DNA from: Stenotrophomonas geniculata ATCC 19374 = JCM 13324
Lineage (GTDB): Bacteria > Pseudomonadota > Gammaproteobacteria > Xanthomonadales > Xanthomonadaceae
DNA: 64,000 nucleotides
Assembly (NCBI RefSeq): GCF_001431625.1
Contig: NZ_LLXT01000129.1
Location: 1-64,000 of the forward strand
Direction: 5' to 3'
Shown here: positions 37,067 through 46,982 of the stretch, in pieces
How positions within the stretch are numbered: the stretch's first letter is position 1
Layout: the number at the start of each line of letters is the position of its first letter
Position numbers and translations under genes: made by a program
The notes under the pieces: generated by a model
What the model was told of the DNA's origin: nothing
Seen by the model: the letters and a program-made list of their open reading frames with translations, nothing else
Database searches by the model: none

Positions 37067-38572
37067 ATGACTGTTGCAGCGCCCCGTATCCGCATGCTGA
37101 TCGATGGCCAGTTCATCGAATCGGCCACCTCCCACTGGCAGGACGTTATCAATCCGGCCACCCAGGACGTGCTGGCCAAGGTGCCGTTCGCCACCACCGG
37201 CGAAGTGGACGCCGCCGTCGCCGCCGCCAAGGAAGCCTTCAAGACCTGGCGAAAGACCCCGATCGGCACCCGTGCACGCATCTTCCTGAAGTACCAGCAG
37301 CTGATCCGTGAGCACATGAGCGAGCTGGCCCACATCCTCACCGCCGAACAGGGCAAGACCCTGCCGGACGCCGAAGGCGATGTGTTCCGCGGCCTGGAAG
37401 TGGTCGAGCACGCCGCCGCCATCGGCAACCTGCAGCTGGGCGAGCTGGCCAACAACGTGGCCAATGGCGTGGATACCTACACGATCATGCAGCCGCTGGG
37501 CGTGTGCGCCGGCATCACCCCGTTCAACTTCCCGGCGATGATCCCGCTGTGGATGTTCCCGATGGCCATCGCCACCGGCAACACCTTCATTCTCAAGCCG
37601 TCCGAGCAGGACCCGATGGTCACCATGCGCCTGGTCGAACTGGCGCTGGAAGCCGGCATTCCGAAGGGTGTGCTGAACGTCGTCCACGGTGGCGAGGAAG
37701 TGGTCAACGCGATCTGCGACCACCCGGACATCAAGGCGGTTTCGTTCGTGGGTTCCACCCGCGTCGGCACCCACGTCTACAACCGCGCCTCGCTGGCCGG
37801 CAAGCGCGTGCAGTGCATGATGGGCGCCAAGAACCACGCTGTGGTGCTGCCAGACGCCAACAAGGAACAGACCCTCAATGCGATGGTCGGTGCCGCCTTC
37901 GGTGCCGCTGGCCAGCGCTGCATGGCCGCCTCCACGCTGGTGCTGGTCGGTGAAGCGCGCAATTGGGTGCAGGACCTGGTGGCCAAGGCCCAGACGCTGA
38001 AGGTCAGCGCCGGCACCGTGGCCGGCACCGATGTCGGCCCGGTCATTTCCTGCAGCGCCCGCGAGCGCGTGGAAGGCCTGATCGCCTCGGGCGTGGAGCA
38101 GGGCGCCAAGCTGGTGCTCGATGGCCGCAAGCCGCAGGTGGATGGCTTCGAGAAGGGCAACTTCGTCGGCCCGACCATCTTTGCCGGTGTCACCCCCGAC
38201 ATGCGCATCTACCAGGAAGAAATCTTCGGGCCGGTGCTGGTCATCCTCGAAGCGGAAACGCTGGAAGACGCCATCGCGATGGTCAACAGCAACCCCAACG
38301 GCAACGGCACCGCACTGTTCACCCAGTCCGGCGCCGCCGCGCGCAAGTTCCAGGAAGACATCGACGTCGGCCAGGTCGGCATCAACGTGCCGATCCCGGT
38401 GCCGGTGCCGTTGTTCTCGTTCACCGGTTCGCGCGCGTCCAAGCTGGGCGACCTGGGCCCGTACGGCAAGCAGGTGGTGCTGTTCTACACCCAGACCAAG
38501 ACGGTCACCGCGCGCTGGTTCGATGACGAAACGCTGAGCCACGGCGTCAACACCACGATCAGCCTGAAGTAA
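37067..38572 (+). CDS. mmsA: Methylmalonate-semialdehyde dehydrogenase (acylating)
   Basis: 501-residue CoA-acylating aldehyde dehydrogenase converting methylmalonate semialdehyde to propionyl-CoA, last step of valine (and thymine) breakdown. [34 protein letters not shown], and the nucleophile cysteine in [12 protein letters not shown] are typical of MmsA. ATG 37067 is used; an in-frame ATG 36 bp upstream is possible. First gene of the operon mmsA, acyl-CoA dehydrogenase, enoyl-CoA hydratase, hydrolase, mmsB. Confidence 0.95.
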   Translation: MTVAAPRIRMLIDGQFIESATSHWQDVINPATQDVLAKVPFATTGEVDAAVAAAKEAFKTWRKTPIGTRARIFLKYQQLIREHMSELAHILTAEQGKTLPDAEGDVFRGLEVVEHAAAIGNLQLGELANNVANGVDTYTIMQPLGVCAGITPFNFPAMIPLWMFPMAIATGNTFILKPSEQDPMVTMRLVELALEAGIPKGVLNVVHGGEEVVNAICDHPDIKAVSFVGSTRVGTHVYNRASLAGKRVQCMMGAKNHAVVLPDANKEQTLNAMVGAAFGAAGQRCMAASTLVLVGEARNWVQDLVAKAQTLKVSAGTVAGTDVGPVISCSARERVEGLIASGVEQGAKLVLDGRKPQVDGFEKGNFVGPTIFAGVTPDMRIYQEEIFGPVLVILEAETLEDAIAMVNSNPNGNGTALFTQSGAAARKFQEDIDVGQVGINVPIPVPVPLFSFTGSRASKLGDLGPYGKQVVLFYTQTKTVTARWFDDETLSHGVNTTISLK

Positions 38573-38586
38573 CGGCAGGAGCAGCC

Positions 38587-39753
38587 ATGAGCCACTCGAT
38601 GACGACGGAACTGGAAGAAGCGCAGCAGGCGTACCGCGAGGCTGCGCGCGACTTCGCACAGGCCGAACTGGCGCCACACGCCGCGCGATGGGATGCGGAG
38701 GGCATCTTTCCGCGCGAGGCGATCGCCAAGGCCGGTGAACTGGGCTTCTGCGGTCTGTACATGGATCCGGAAGTGGGCGGCAGCGGCCTGAGCCGACTGG
38801 ACGCCGCCGTCGTCATCGAGGAGCTCGCCAACGTCGATCCGTCGACCGCGGCCTACATCAGCATCCACAACATGGCCTCGTGGATGGTGTCCACGTGGGG
38901 CCAGCCGGCACTCCGCGATGCGTGGGGCACCGACCTGTCTTCGGGCAACAAGCTGGCCTCGTACTGCCTGACCGAGCCGGGCGCCGGTTCCGATGCGGCC
39001 TCGCTGAAGACCACCGCCGTGCGCGATGGCGACTTCTACGTGCTGAACGGCGCCAAGGCCTTCATCTCCGGCGCCGGTGCCACCGAACTGCTGGTGGTGA
39101 TGGCGCGTACCGGCGGTGCCGGTGCAGGTGGCGTCAGCGCCATTGCCGTGCCGTCGGACCTGCCGGGCATCAGCTTCGGACGCAAGGAAGAGAAGATGGG
39201 CTGGAACAGCCAGCCCACCCGTGGCATCACCTTCGAAAACGTTCGCGTGCCGGTCAGCCACCTTCTGGGAGAGGAAGGCGGTGGCTTCAAGCTGGCGATG
39301 AAGGGGCTGGATGGTGGCCGCATCAACATCGCCGCCTGCTCGCTGGGTGCTGCGCAGGGCGCATTGGATGCCGCGCGCCGCTACATGGGCGAGCGCCGCC
39401 AGTTCGGCAAGGCGCTGGCCGAGTTCCAGGCACTGCAGTTCAAGCTGGCCGACATGGTCACGCAGCTGGTGGCCGCGCGGCAGATGGTACACACCGCCGC
39501 GCGCAAGCTCGATGCCGGTGCCAGCGACGCCAATGTGTGGTGCGCGATGGCCAAGCGTTTTGCCACCGATGCCGGCTTCAACATCTGCAACGAAGCCCTG
39601 CAGATCCACGGTGGCTACGGCTACATCCGCGAATACCCGATCGAGCGCCTGCTGCGCGACAGCCGCGTGCACCAGATCCTGGAAGGCACCAACGAGATCA
39701 TGCGGGTGATCGTTGCCCGTCACCTGCTCAACACCGAAGAGGAACTGCGATGA
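38587..39753 (+). CDS. Acyl-CoA dehydrogenase, probably isobutyryl-CoA dehydrogenase
   Basis: 388 residues. FAD/substrate signatures ASYCLTEPGAGSDAASLKT and MGWNSQPTRGITFENVRVP, and near the end RVHQILEGTNEIMRVI with the usual C-terminal catalytic glutamate. Inside a valine operon the expected reaction is isobutyryl-CoA to methacrylyl-CoA. Starts 14 bp after mmsA; its TGA overlaps the next ATG. Confidence 0.92.
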   Translation: MSHSMTTELEEAQQAYREAARDFAQAELAPHAARWDAEGIFPREAIAKAGELGFCGLYMDPEVGGSGLSRLDAAVVIEELANVDPSTAAYISIHNMASWMVSTWGQPALRDAWGTDLSSGNKLASYCLTEPGAGSDAASLKTTAVRDGDFYVLNGAKAFISGAGATELLVVMARTGGAGAGGVSAIAVPSDLPGISFGRKEEKMGWNSQPTRGITFENVRVPVSHLLGEEGGGFKLAMKGLDGGRINIAACSLGAAQGALDAARRYMGERRQFGKALAEFQALQFKLADMVTQLVAARQMVHTAARKLDAGASDANVWCAMAKRFATDAGFNICNEALQIHGGYGYIREYPIERLLRDSRVHQILEGTNEIMRVIVARHLLNTEEELR

Positions 39754-40547
39754 AGGATTGGCGTACCCAGGAGCACGTGGGCCTGAAGGTCGAGGCCGAT
39801 GGCCACACCGCCGTGGTCACCCTGCACAACCCGCCCGCGCATACCTGGACCGTGCACAGCCTGTCGGCGCTGCGCGACCTAGTCGGCGCGCTCAACGCAG
39901 ACCGCGACATCTACGCGCTGGTGATCACCGGCGACGGTGAGAAATTCTTCTCCGCCGGTGCCGACCTCAACCAGTTCGCCTCCGGTGACAAGGCCGCTGC
40001 ACGTGAAGCCGCGCGCCGCTTCGGCGAAGCTTTCGAAGCGCTGTCCGGGTTCCGTGGCGTGTCGATCGCCGCGATCAACGGCTACGCCATGGGCGGTGGC
40101 CTGGAATGCGCGCTGGCCTGCGACCTGCGCATCATCGAAGACCACGCCCAGGTCGCGCTGCCGGAGGCCACCGTCGGCCTGTTGCCGTGCGCCGGTGGCA
40201 CCCAGAACCTGCCGCGCCTGGTGGGCGAGGGATGGGCCAAGCGCATGATCCTGCTGGGCGAGCGCATCAACGCCGAGACCGCACTGCGCATTGGCTTGGC
40301 CGAAGAAAAGGTCGGCAAGGGCGAATCCAAGGCACTGGCGCTGGAATGGGCGAAGAAGGCCGGCAAGCAGAGCCCAACCAGCATCGCCGCCTGCAAGACC
40401 CTGGTGCAGTCCACCCGCACCGGCACCCACGCCTCGGCGCTGGTGGCCGAGCGCGAAGCCTTCGTCGACCTGTTCGACACCGCCGACCAGGTCGAGGGCG
40501 TGACTGCCTTCCTGGAAAAGCGCACCGCGCAGTGGAAGAACGCATGA
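39750..40547 (+). CDS. Enoyl-CoA hydratase (methacrylyl-CoA hydration)
   Basis: 265-residue crotonase. INGYAMGGGLECALACDLRI contains the oxyanion loop and first glutamate; ALPEATVGLLPCAGGTQNLPR is the second glutamate region. In this operon it should hydrate methacrylyl-CoA to 3-hydroxyisobutyryl-CoA. It overlaps both neighbours by ATGA, so it is translationally coupled to the dehydrogenase and the hydrolase. It might also serve the leucine locus, which lacks its own liuC. Confidence 0.9.
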   Translation: MKDWRTQEHVGLKVEADGHTAVVTLHNPPAHTWTVHSLSALRDLVGALNADRDIYALVITGDGEKFFSAGADLNQFASGDKAAAREAARRFGEAFEALSGFRGVSIAAINGYAMGGGLECALACDLRIIEDHAQVALPEATVGLLPCAGGTQNLPRLVGEGWAKRMILLGERINAETALRIGLAEEKVGKGESKALALEWAKKAGKQSPTSIAACKTLVQSTRTGTHASALVAEREAFVDLFDTADQVEGVTAFLEKRTAQWKNA

Positions 40548-41719
40548 GCACCGACACCGCTGCCGACAACGCACCGGTGCTGTTCGAAGAGCGCGTGGCC
40601 GGCAACGGCGCGCGCATCGGCATCGCCACGCTCAACGCGCCGCGCACGCTCAATGGTTTCTCGCTGCCGATGGCGCACCTGTTGCTGAAGCAGCTGAATG
40701 CCTGGGCCGATGACGACGGCATCGCCATGGTGGTGCTGCAGGGTGCCGGTGAGAAGGCGTTCTGCGCCGGCGGCGACCTGCACAGCCTGTACAAGGCCAT
40801 GGTCGCCTTCCGCGAAGAAGGCCGCAGCGATATCCGCGAGAACGACTACGCCGCTGAATTCTTTGACGTCGAGTACCGCGTCGATTACCTGATCCACACC
40901 TACACCAAGCCGATCCTGTGCTGGGGCCAGGGCATCGTGATGGGCGGCGGCATCGGCCTGATGTCCGGTGCCAGCCACCGCGTGGTCAGCGAACGTTCCA
41001 AGCTGGCCTTCCCGGAAATCACCGTGGGCCTGTTCCCCGATGTCGGTGGCAGCTGGCTGCTGCCGCGCGTACCGGGCAAGGGCGGCCTGTTCCTGGCCCT
41101 GACCGGCGCGTTGCTCAATCCGGGCGATGCCATCTATGCCGGCCTGGCCGATGTGCACGTGGCCGAAGAGCGCCGCAGTGCAGTGTTCGATGCGCTGCTG
41201 CAGGTGGCCTGGTCCAGTGATGCCGCACACAATCACGAACGCCTGACCCATCTGCTGCAGTCGCATGCCAGCGATGCCGCCACCGGTCCACTGCTGGCCC
41301 ACGCGGCGCAGGTCGATGCGTTGTGCGAAGGCGATGACCTTGAAGCCATCGTTGCGCGCATTGCCGGCCTGCAGACCGACGACGCCTGGTTGCAGGCGGC
41401 TCAGAAGACCCTTGCGGCCGGCGCACCGGGTTCGGCACGGTTGGCGTACGAACTGCAGCGCCGCAGTGCCGGCCAGGACCTGGCCAGTGTCTATCGTCTG
41501 GAGTACATCACCGCGCTGCACTGCGCCGCCCACGGCGATTTCGCCGAAGGCATCCGCGCGCTGCTGATCGACAAGGACCGCAACCCGCAGTGGAACCCGG
41601 CCACCCTGGCCGAGGCCAGCGGCGCGTGGGCCGACACCTTCTTCGCTTCCCCCTGGGCCGATGCCGCGCATCCGCTGGCCGACCTGGGCACTCCCCTTGT
41701 TGAAAGGAGCCTTGCATGA
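40544..41719 (+). CDS. 3-Hydroxyisobutyryl-CoA hydrolase
   Basis: 391-residue crotonase-fold hydrolase. KAFCAGGDLHSLYKAM, CWGQGIVMGGGIGLMSGASHR, and FPEITVGLFPDVGGSWLLPR are the HIBCH versions of the crotonase motifs, and the C-terminal helical part is longer than in hydratases. It releases free 3-hydroxyisobutyrate, avoiding build-up of toxic methacrylyl-CoA. ATGA overlaps with both neighbours. Confidence 0.92.
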   Translation: MSTDTAADNAPVLFEERVAGNGARIGIATLNAPRTLNGFSLPMAHLLLKQLNAWADDDGIAMVVLQGAGEKAFCAGGDLHSLYKAMVAFREEGRSDIRENDYAAEFFDVEYRVDYLIHTYTKPILCWGQGIVMGGGIGLMSGASHRVVSERSKLAFPEITVGLFPDVGGSWLLPRVPGKGGLFLALTGALLNPGDAIYAGLADVHVAEERRSAVFDALLQVAWSSDAAHNHERLTHLLQSHASDAATGPLLAHAAQVDALCEGDDLEAIVARIAGLQTDDAWLQAAQKTLAAGAPGSARLAYELQRRSAGQDLASVYRLEYITALHCAAHGDFAEGIRALLIDKDRNPQWNPATLAEASGAWADTFFASPWADAAHPLADLGTPLVERSLA

Positions 41720-42606
41720 GCCGCATTGCATTCATCGGGTTGGGCAACATGGGTGGCCCGATGGCCGCCAATCTGGTCAAGAACGGCCATACCGTGCGCG
41801 TGTTCGATCTGGTCCCGGCCGCGGTGCAGGCCGCCGTCGATGCCGGCGCCAGCGCGGCGGCATCGGCGCGCGAAACCCTGGCCGATGCGGAGGTGGTGAT
41901 CTCGATGCTGCCGGCCAGCCGCCACGTCGAAGGCGTGTATCTGGGCGACGATGGCATTCTTGCCGCGATTCCGGCCGGCGCACTGGTCATCGACTGCAGC
42001 ACGATCGCACCGGCCAGCGCCCGCAAGGTCTCTGAAGCCGCTGCCGCGCGTGGCCTGCAGATGATCGACGCGCCGGTATCCGGCGGTACCGCCGGTGCCC
42101 AGGCCGGCACCCTGACCTTCATCGTCGGTGGCGAAGAGGACGCGCTGGAACGCGCGCGCCCGGTGCTGCAGGCGATGGGCAAGAACATCTTCCACGTGGG
42201 CGCCAGTGGTGCCGGCCAGGTCGCCAAGCTGTGCAACAACATGGCGCTGGGCGTGATCATGGCGGTGACCGGTGAAGCCATCGCCCTGGGCGTGGCGCAC
42301 GGGCTGGACCCGAAGGTGCTGTCGCAGATGATGGCAGTCAGCACCGGCCGCAGCTGGGCCACCGAAGTGTGCAACCCGTGGCCGGGCGTGCTGGAGAATG
42401 CGCCGGCCTCGCGCGGTTACAGCGGCGGCTTCGGCAGCGACCTGATGCTGAAGGACATGGGCCTGGCGGTGGAAGCGGCGATGAGTGTCGGCGCCTCGAT
42501 CCCGCTGGGCGAAGTGGCCCGCAATCTGTATTCGATGAACCACCAGGCCGGCCGCGGCAAGCTGGATTTCTCCAGCGTCGTGCAGCTCATCACCAGCGAC
42601 CGGTAA
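41716..42606 (+). CDS. mmsB: 3-Hydroxyisobutyrate dehydrogenase
   Basis: 296 residues; oxidises 3-hydroxyisobutyrate to methylmalonate semialdehyde, the substrate of MmsA. Rossmann motif [20 protein letters not shown], substrate loop [16 protein letters not shown], and catalytic lysine in [13 protein letters not shown]. Last gene of the operon; begins inside the hydrolase stop. Confidence 0.95.
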   Translation: MSRIAFIGLGNMGGPMAANLVKNGHTVRVFDLVPAAVQAAVDAGASAAASARETLADAEVVISMLPASRHVEGVYLGDDGILAAIPAGALVIDCSTIAPASARKVSEAAAARGLQMIDAPVSGGTAGAQAGTLTFIVGGEEDALERARPVLQAMGKNIFHVGASGAGQVAKLCNNMALGVIMAVTGEAIALGVAHGLDPKVLSQMMAVSTGRSWATEVCNPWPGVLENAPASRGYSGGFGSDLMLKDMGLAVEAAMSVGASIPLGEVARNLYSMNHQAGRGKLDFSSVVQLITSDR

Positions 42607-42649
42607 CCGGTCGCTGGTCCGCGCATTCCACCTTATCCCCGCGCCGTTG

Positions 42650-42793
42650 GCGCACCCCCTTGAACAACAAGGGGGCTCTCCTCCAGAAGGATGGATGCGC
42701 GCCGTAGCGAATGCGTCCCCGGCCGCGCGCCGGGGCCCACCCGAGGTGGGATGGGCGGATGCCCGGTTTCGACCGGCATCCGCCCATTTTTTT
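42650..42793 (+). ncRNA. Candidate structured RNA with intrinsic terminator after mmsB
   Basis: Five hairpins follow one another: CCCCCTTG/CAAGGGGG (42655-42675), GGATGC/GCGTCC (42693-42718), CCCCGGC/GCCGGGG (42717-42735), CCCACC/GGTGGG (42736-42750) and a long stem ATGGGCGGATGC with one bulge (42751-42786) followed by seven T. The only long unpaired piece, GCTCTCCTCCAGAAGG, contains CTCCTCC, complementary to ribosome-binding sites. It could be a separate small RNA or one cut from the mms transcript. No promoter was found, and no known family was recognised. Confidence 0.45.
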
Positions 42794-42807
42794 GCCTTTC
42801 ATGTTGG

Positions 42808-42831
42808 TAGTGCCGGCCGCTGGCCGGCAGC
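42808..42831 (+). repeat. SMAG/REP monomer
   Basis: GTAGTGCCGGCCGCTGGCC with closing GGCCGGCAG; a single half element a few bases from the ohr stop. Confidence 0.65.
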
Positions 42832-42837
42832 ACCGCA

Positions 42838-43263
42838 TCAGGCAACGATCAGCGTCACGTCGATGTTGCCGCGGGTGGCGTTGGAATACGGGCACACGAT
42901 GTGCGCCTTCTGCACCAGCTCTTCCACCTGCTCGCGCGGTACGCCCGGCACGTTGATGGTCAGCTCGGCTTCGATGCCGAAGCCGGTCGGGATCTGGCCG
43001 ATGCCGACCTTGCCGGTCACGGTGGTGTCGGCCGGCAGCGCGACCTTGGCCTGGCCGGCCACGAACTTCAGTGCGCCCAGGAAGCAGGCCGAGTAGCCAG
43101 CCGCGAACAGCTGTTCCGGGTTGGTGCCCGGACCGCCGGCGCCGCCCAGCTCGCGCGGGGTCGACAGCTGGATGTCCAGCACGTTGTCGGAGGAGACGGA
43201 ACGGCCTTCACGGCCGCCGGTGGAGGTGGCCTGGGCGGTGTACAGAACCTTTTCGATGGACAT
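42838..43263 (-). CDS. ohr: Organic hydroperoxide resistance protein
   Basis: 141-residue OsmC/Ohr-fold thiol peroxidase that reduces organic hydroperoxides using lipoylated partners. The two redox cysteines are in [11 protein letters not shown] and [14 protein letters not shown], and the N-terminus reads [20 protein letters not shown] as in Ohr. The usual MarR-type regulator OhrR is not next to it here. Confidence 0.95.
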   Translation of the reverse strand: MSIEKVLYTAQATSTGGREGRSVSSDNVLDIQLSTPRELGGAGGPGTNPEQLFAAGYSACFLGALKFVAGQAKVALPADTTVTGKVGIGQIPTGFGIEAELTINVPGVPREQVEELVQKAHIVCPYSNATRGNIDVTLIVA

Positions 43264-43321
43264 CGTGATGCTCCTGGTCGGTGGGTGGGTGTTGCGTTGG
43301 AGCCTACTTTGCCCGGTTTTC

Positions 43322-43347
43322 GCGTACGTTGGGTTGCAATGCGTACG
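43322..43347. promoter_or_regulatory. Repeated GCGTACG upstream of ohr
   Basis: GCGTACG occurs at 43322-43328 and 43341-43347 with 12 bp between, about 60-85 bp before the ohr start. CGTACG is itself symmetric, so this may be an operator. No match to the AATT-type OhrR box was seen. Confidence 0.25.
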
Positions 43348-43374
43348 AAAAACTTGATCGATCGTCCTGTGGGC

Positions 43375-44331
43375 CTAGATCGTCCACTCGCGGTCGGTGG
43401 TGAACATGATCGTCAACCAGCGGTCCGGCGAAGCCTCGCCGAGCGCATCGCCGATCTCATCACGCAGCTGGTCCCATTCCACCAGCGGCCGCGGCGGGTC
43501 GTCCTCGCGCACCACGAAGAACAGCTCGATCTGCTCGCCTCGCCCCACCTGGGCCACGTAGCTGCGGTGCTCGACGAAGCCGTGCTTGGCGACGATGTCG
43601 CGCGCCACCGCATCCACGTGCGCCTGCAGCTCCGGCGGGGTGACCAGCAGGATGCCGGCCAGCGCGCGGCGCACGGTACCGAGCGGGGCGATCATCACCA
43701 GCACGCAGACGAAGGCGAGGATGGCGGGGTCGATGTATGGGCCGACCCAGGCCAGCGAGGTGCCCTGCACCAGCACACCGCCGAGGAAGGCCAGCAGATA
43801 GCAGGCCGACATGCTGGCTGCGATCACCCAGTTCTTCGCGTCCAGCGCAATGAACTCCGAGCCGATGCGGCGGTTGGCGCGCAGGATGAACCAGGCCAAC
43901 GCGCCTTCGCCCACGATCGACAGCCCGGCGAAGGCAATGGCCGGGCCCAGCGCAATGTGGCGGCCCCCGGACATCAGTGCATCCACCGCATTGACCAGGG
44001 CATACAGTGCCGCACCGATCATCAGCGTGCCGCTGACCCCCAGCACGATCGGCTCCAGGTGCCAGAAGCCCATGGTGAAGCGCTGGTTGAGCCGCGATTG
44101 CAGCGCGTCGGTCTGGGTGGACAGCGCGATCAGCCGTGCCACCAGCAGCGACAGCCAGGTCATCACCACGTCGATCAGGCCGTAGATGCCGTCGAAGATG
44201 ATCAATGACGAATTGGCCAGCAGGCCGAACACCACCGCCGCCGCGGCCAGCAGCAGCGAAGCGGCGATCGACAGGCGCAGCACGCCTTGTTCGGTGGCGG
44301 GGTCGAAGAACTGCGGGCGATCAGTAGCCAT
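43375..44331 (-). CDS. Cation diffusion facilitator family transporter
   Basis: 318 residues with six membrane segments and a cytosolic C-terminal domain. The first metal-site helix reads SSLIIFDGIYGLIDVV (D/N positions as in CDF proteins), a second site is in ALDAKNWVIAASMSACYLLAF. Probably exports a divalent cation such as Zn, Mn or Fe in exchange for protons; the metal cannot be fixed from sequence. ATG 44331 chosen; upstream in-frame codons are in a non-conserved part. Confidence 0.85.
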   Translation of the reverse strand: MATDRPQFFDPATEQGVLRLSIAASLLLAAAAVVFGLLANSSLIIFDGIYGLIDVVMTWLSLLVARLIALSTQTDALQSRLNQRFTMGFWHLEPIVLGVSGTLMIGAALYALVNAVDALMSGGRHIALGPAIAFAGLSIVGEGALAWFILRANRRIGSEFIALDAKNWVIAASMSACYLLAFLGGVLVQGTSLAWVGPYIDPAILAFVCVLVMIAPLGTVRRALAGILLVTPPELQAHVDAVARDIVAKHGFVEHRSYVAQVGRGEQIELFFVVREDDPPRPLVEWDQLRDEIGDALGEASPDRWLTIMFTTDREWTI

Positions 44332-44563
44332 GCCCCGATTGTAGAGCGGCGCCATGCCCCGCGGCCTTTCGCGGCCGGTCGCGCTACCTTCGTGCGGCCG
44401 CTTCCCGTAGACTGCGCCCCTCCCACGTACCGACGCCCGCCTGCAGTGATCACGCCACCCTGACCCTTGCCGCACATCGGCAGCCGGCCCGCCCGGCTCA
44501 GGAACCCGTGTCTTTCCACTGCAGCGCCACGCGGCCACGCCCGCGTGCGCGCGGAGTTTTTCC

Positions 44564-46018
44564 ATGCAAACGTCCTACCCCCTGCGCCAGCAATGGCTCG
44601 GCAACCTCCGTGGCGACCTGCTGTCCGGCATCGTCGTCGCCCTGGCCCTGATTCCCGAGGCCATCGCCTTCTCGCTCATCGCCGGCGTCGACCCCAAGGT
44701 CGGCCTGTATGCCGCGTTCTCGATTGCCGTCATCACCGCCATCGCGGGTGGCCGCCCCGGCATGATTTCCGCCGCTACCGGTGCAATGGCGCTGGTGATG
44801 GTCGACCTGGTCAAGGATCACGGCCTGCAGTACCTGTTCGCCGCCAGCATCCTGGCCGGCCTGCTGCAGGTGCTGGCCGGCGTGTTCAAGCTCGGCTCGC
44901 TGATGCGCTTCGTCTCGCGCTCGGTCATCACCGGCTTCGTCAACGCGCTGGCGATCCTGATCTTCCTCGCGCAGATGCCGGAACTGATTGGCCGCGGCCC
45001 TACGGTCTACGTGCTGTGCGCGGCGGCGCTGGCGATCATCTACCTGCTGCCGCGTATCACCCGCGCCGTACCCTCGCCGCTGGTCGCGATCGTGGTGCTC
45101 ACCGCCGTGGTGATCGGCTTCGGCATCGACGTGCGCAGCGTCGGCGACATGGGCCAGCTGCCAGACAGCCTTCCACACTTCCTCATTCCCGATGTGCCGC
45201 TCACCTGGGAAACGCTGCGCATCCTGTTGCCGGTGTCGGCCACGCTGGCCGTGGTCGGCCTGCTCGAATCGATGATGACCCTGCAGATTGTCGAGGACAT
45301 CACCGAGACGCCCAGCGAACGCAACCGCGAATGCGTCGGCCAGGGCGTGGCCAATACGGTCACCGGCTTCCTCGGCGGCATGGCTGGCTGCGCGATGATC
45401 GGCCAGTCGATCATCAACGTGACCTCCGGTGGCCGTGGCCGCCTGTCCTGCCTGGTGGCGGGCGTGCTGCTGCTGGCATTGGTGGTGTACGGCGGCGACC
45501 TGGTGGGGCAGATCCCGATGGCTGCGCTGGTGGCGGTGATGATCATGGTCAGCATCGGCACCTTCAGCTGGCGCTCGCTGCGCGACCTGCGCACGCATCC
45601 GCGCAGCTCGTCTGCGGTGATGCTGCTGACCGTGGTGGTCACCGTGGCTACCCACGATCTGGCCAAGGGCGTGCTCAGTGGCGTGCTGCTGTCGGCGCTG
45701 TTCTTTGCGCGCAAGGTGGGCCGTATGCTGGATGTGCAGCGCGACGATGCTGGTGACACACAGGTCTACCGCGTGCGTGGGCAGGTGTTCTTTGCCTCGG
45801 CGGGGCAGCTGGGTGCGGCGTTCGATTACCAGCACGTGGCGCCGAAGGTGCAGATTGACCTGCGCGATGCCCACCTGTGGGATCTGACTGCTGTGGCCGC
45901 GCTGGAGCGGGCGCAGGAAAAGCTGGCCGCGCATGGTGCGGAGGTGACGGTGGTGGGGCTCAATGCGGCCAGCCAGACGCTGATCGAGCAGGTCGGTGGC
46001 GCGCGCAGCGCGCACTGA
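44564..46018 (+). CDS. SulP-family anion transporter with STAS domain
   Basis: 484 residues. The membrane part begins [20 protein letters not shown] and [18 protein letters not shown], the SulP signature, and runs to about residue 390; the C-terminal 90 residues form a STAS domain ([20 protein letters not shown]). Substrate may be sulfate, bicarbonate or dicarboxylate. It is divergent from the cation efflux gene. The 232 bp between them hold no gene. Confidence 0.9.
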   Translation: MQTSYPLRQQWLGNLRGDLLSGIVVALALIPEAIAFSLIAGVDPKVGLYAAFSIAVITAIAGGRPGMISAATGAMALVMVDLVKDHGLQYLFAASILAGLLQVLAGVFKLGSLMRFVSRSVITGFVNALAILIFLAQMPELIGRGPTVYVLCAAALAIIYLLPRITRAVPSPLVAIVVLTAVVIGFGIDVRSVGDMGQLPDSLPHFLIPDVPLTWETLRILLPVSATLAVVGLLESMMTLQIVEDITETPSERNRECVGQGVANTVTGFLGGMAGCAMIGQSIINVTSGGRGRLSCLVAGVLLLALVVYGGDLVGQIPMAALVAVMIMVSIGTFSWRSLRDLRTHPRSSSAVMLLTVVVTVATHDLAKGVLSGVLLSALFFARKVGRMLDVQRDDAGDTQVYRVRGQVFFASAGQLGAAFDYQHVAPKVQIDLRDAHLWDLTAVAALERAQEKLAAHGAEVTVVGLNAASQTLIEQVGGARSAH

Positions 46019-46058
46019 AGTGGTAGTGCTTCAATGCCCGGGTCGGTTTTGGGGGCGG

Positions 46059-46643
46059 CTAAGCCTCCAGAATTTTCCTGAATCGCCTTTTCAGTGCGGT
46101 AGCGCCATTGCAGATGGAGAGTCCATATGTGGCCAGCGCCTTGGCAGACTCGGTGTCATCCTTGGCCTGCCATGAAAGGGCAGATAGCAGGGCCCTGCGG
46201 ACGCGCGTGACCGAATTGAAGTGTGCCGGCGTCGAGTCGGCCTGAATGGCCGCGATCGTCAACGCTCCACAGATGGAATCGATGTCCTGGAACTGCGAAA
46301 AGAAGGGAAGGGCATTCTCCGTCAAAAGAGCATCCACCTCGGTCTTGAGCAGTTCAGCGTCCTGTTCAACGCTTATCCAATGGTCGCTTTTCCCTGGGGG
46401 AGCGGCCCTGCAGCTCACGTCGCAGTCGGTGTTGTTGAGGTTCGTGGTCTGATCCTTGCAACGCCCCGGGATGAAGCGGGCGAGCACACCGACATTGAAT
46501 GCGAGTGCTTTGCCGTCGCTTCTGGTCTGCAGTGAAAGAACATCTACGAAATGCTCGCGCACTCTCATGAAGGTCGGCCCGTTGCGCACAAATCCTGCGT
46601 CCTTCATTGAGGCGAAGGCGGTGTCCAAAGCTTGCCTTTTCAT
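46059..46643 (-). CDS. DUF4304-type protein
   Basis: 194 residues without signal or membrane segment. The N-terminal half (FASMKDAGFVRNGPTFMRV, DVLSLQTRSDGKALAFNVGV) has the look of DUF4304, small proteins often found beside contact-dependent toxins and in defence-rich regions. It has lower GC and different codon use than its neighbours, suggesting recent arrival. Role unknown. Confidence 0.65.
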   Translation of the reverse strand: MKRQALDTAFASMKDAGFVRNGPTFMRVREHFVDVLSLQTRSDGKALAFNVGVLARFIPGRCKDQTTNLNNTDCDVSCRAAPPGKSDHWISVEQDAELLKTEVDALLTENALPFFSQFQDIDSICGALTIAAIQADSTPAHFNSVTRVRRALLSALSWQAKDDTESAKALATYGLSICNGATALKRRFRKILEA

Positions 46644-46982
46644 TGGGCCTCACGAGGCGAACATGGGCGGGAAGATGACTGCAGGTGGGGCATGCCATAA
46701 CGGGTATGCCGGTGCGCTGTACTGAAGCCTATCGGCTGAAAAGGAAGGTGCAATGGGGGCTGGCGTCAGAACATGTCGCATTTGACGATAGCTGTGTGAT
46801 CGCTGTGCCCAGCTCGGTGGGCCCCGATCCTGCACGACCTGCTGCGTTGCATGGGTAGCGCCGGGCGATGCCCAGCGAGCCCGGTACGCGCCTACCTAGA
46901 TGTTCTCGCGGCCAAGACCCGATTCTTCGGCATTGCTGCCTGTGCCGCGCGCTCGCACCACTGTTCCAAGCGCCTCCTGAAA
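46644..46982. other. Gene-poor stretch with degenerate SMAG head
   Basis: No gene accepted. GTAGCGCCGGGCGATGCCC at 46855 is a decayed SMAG monomer; the frame that opens at 46851 starts inside it, so the true start of the next gene is probably further on. Confidence 0.45.
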
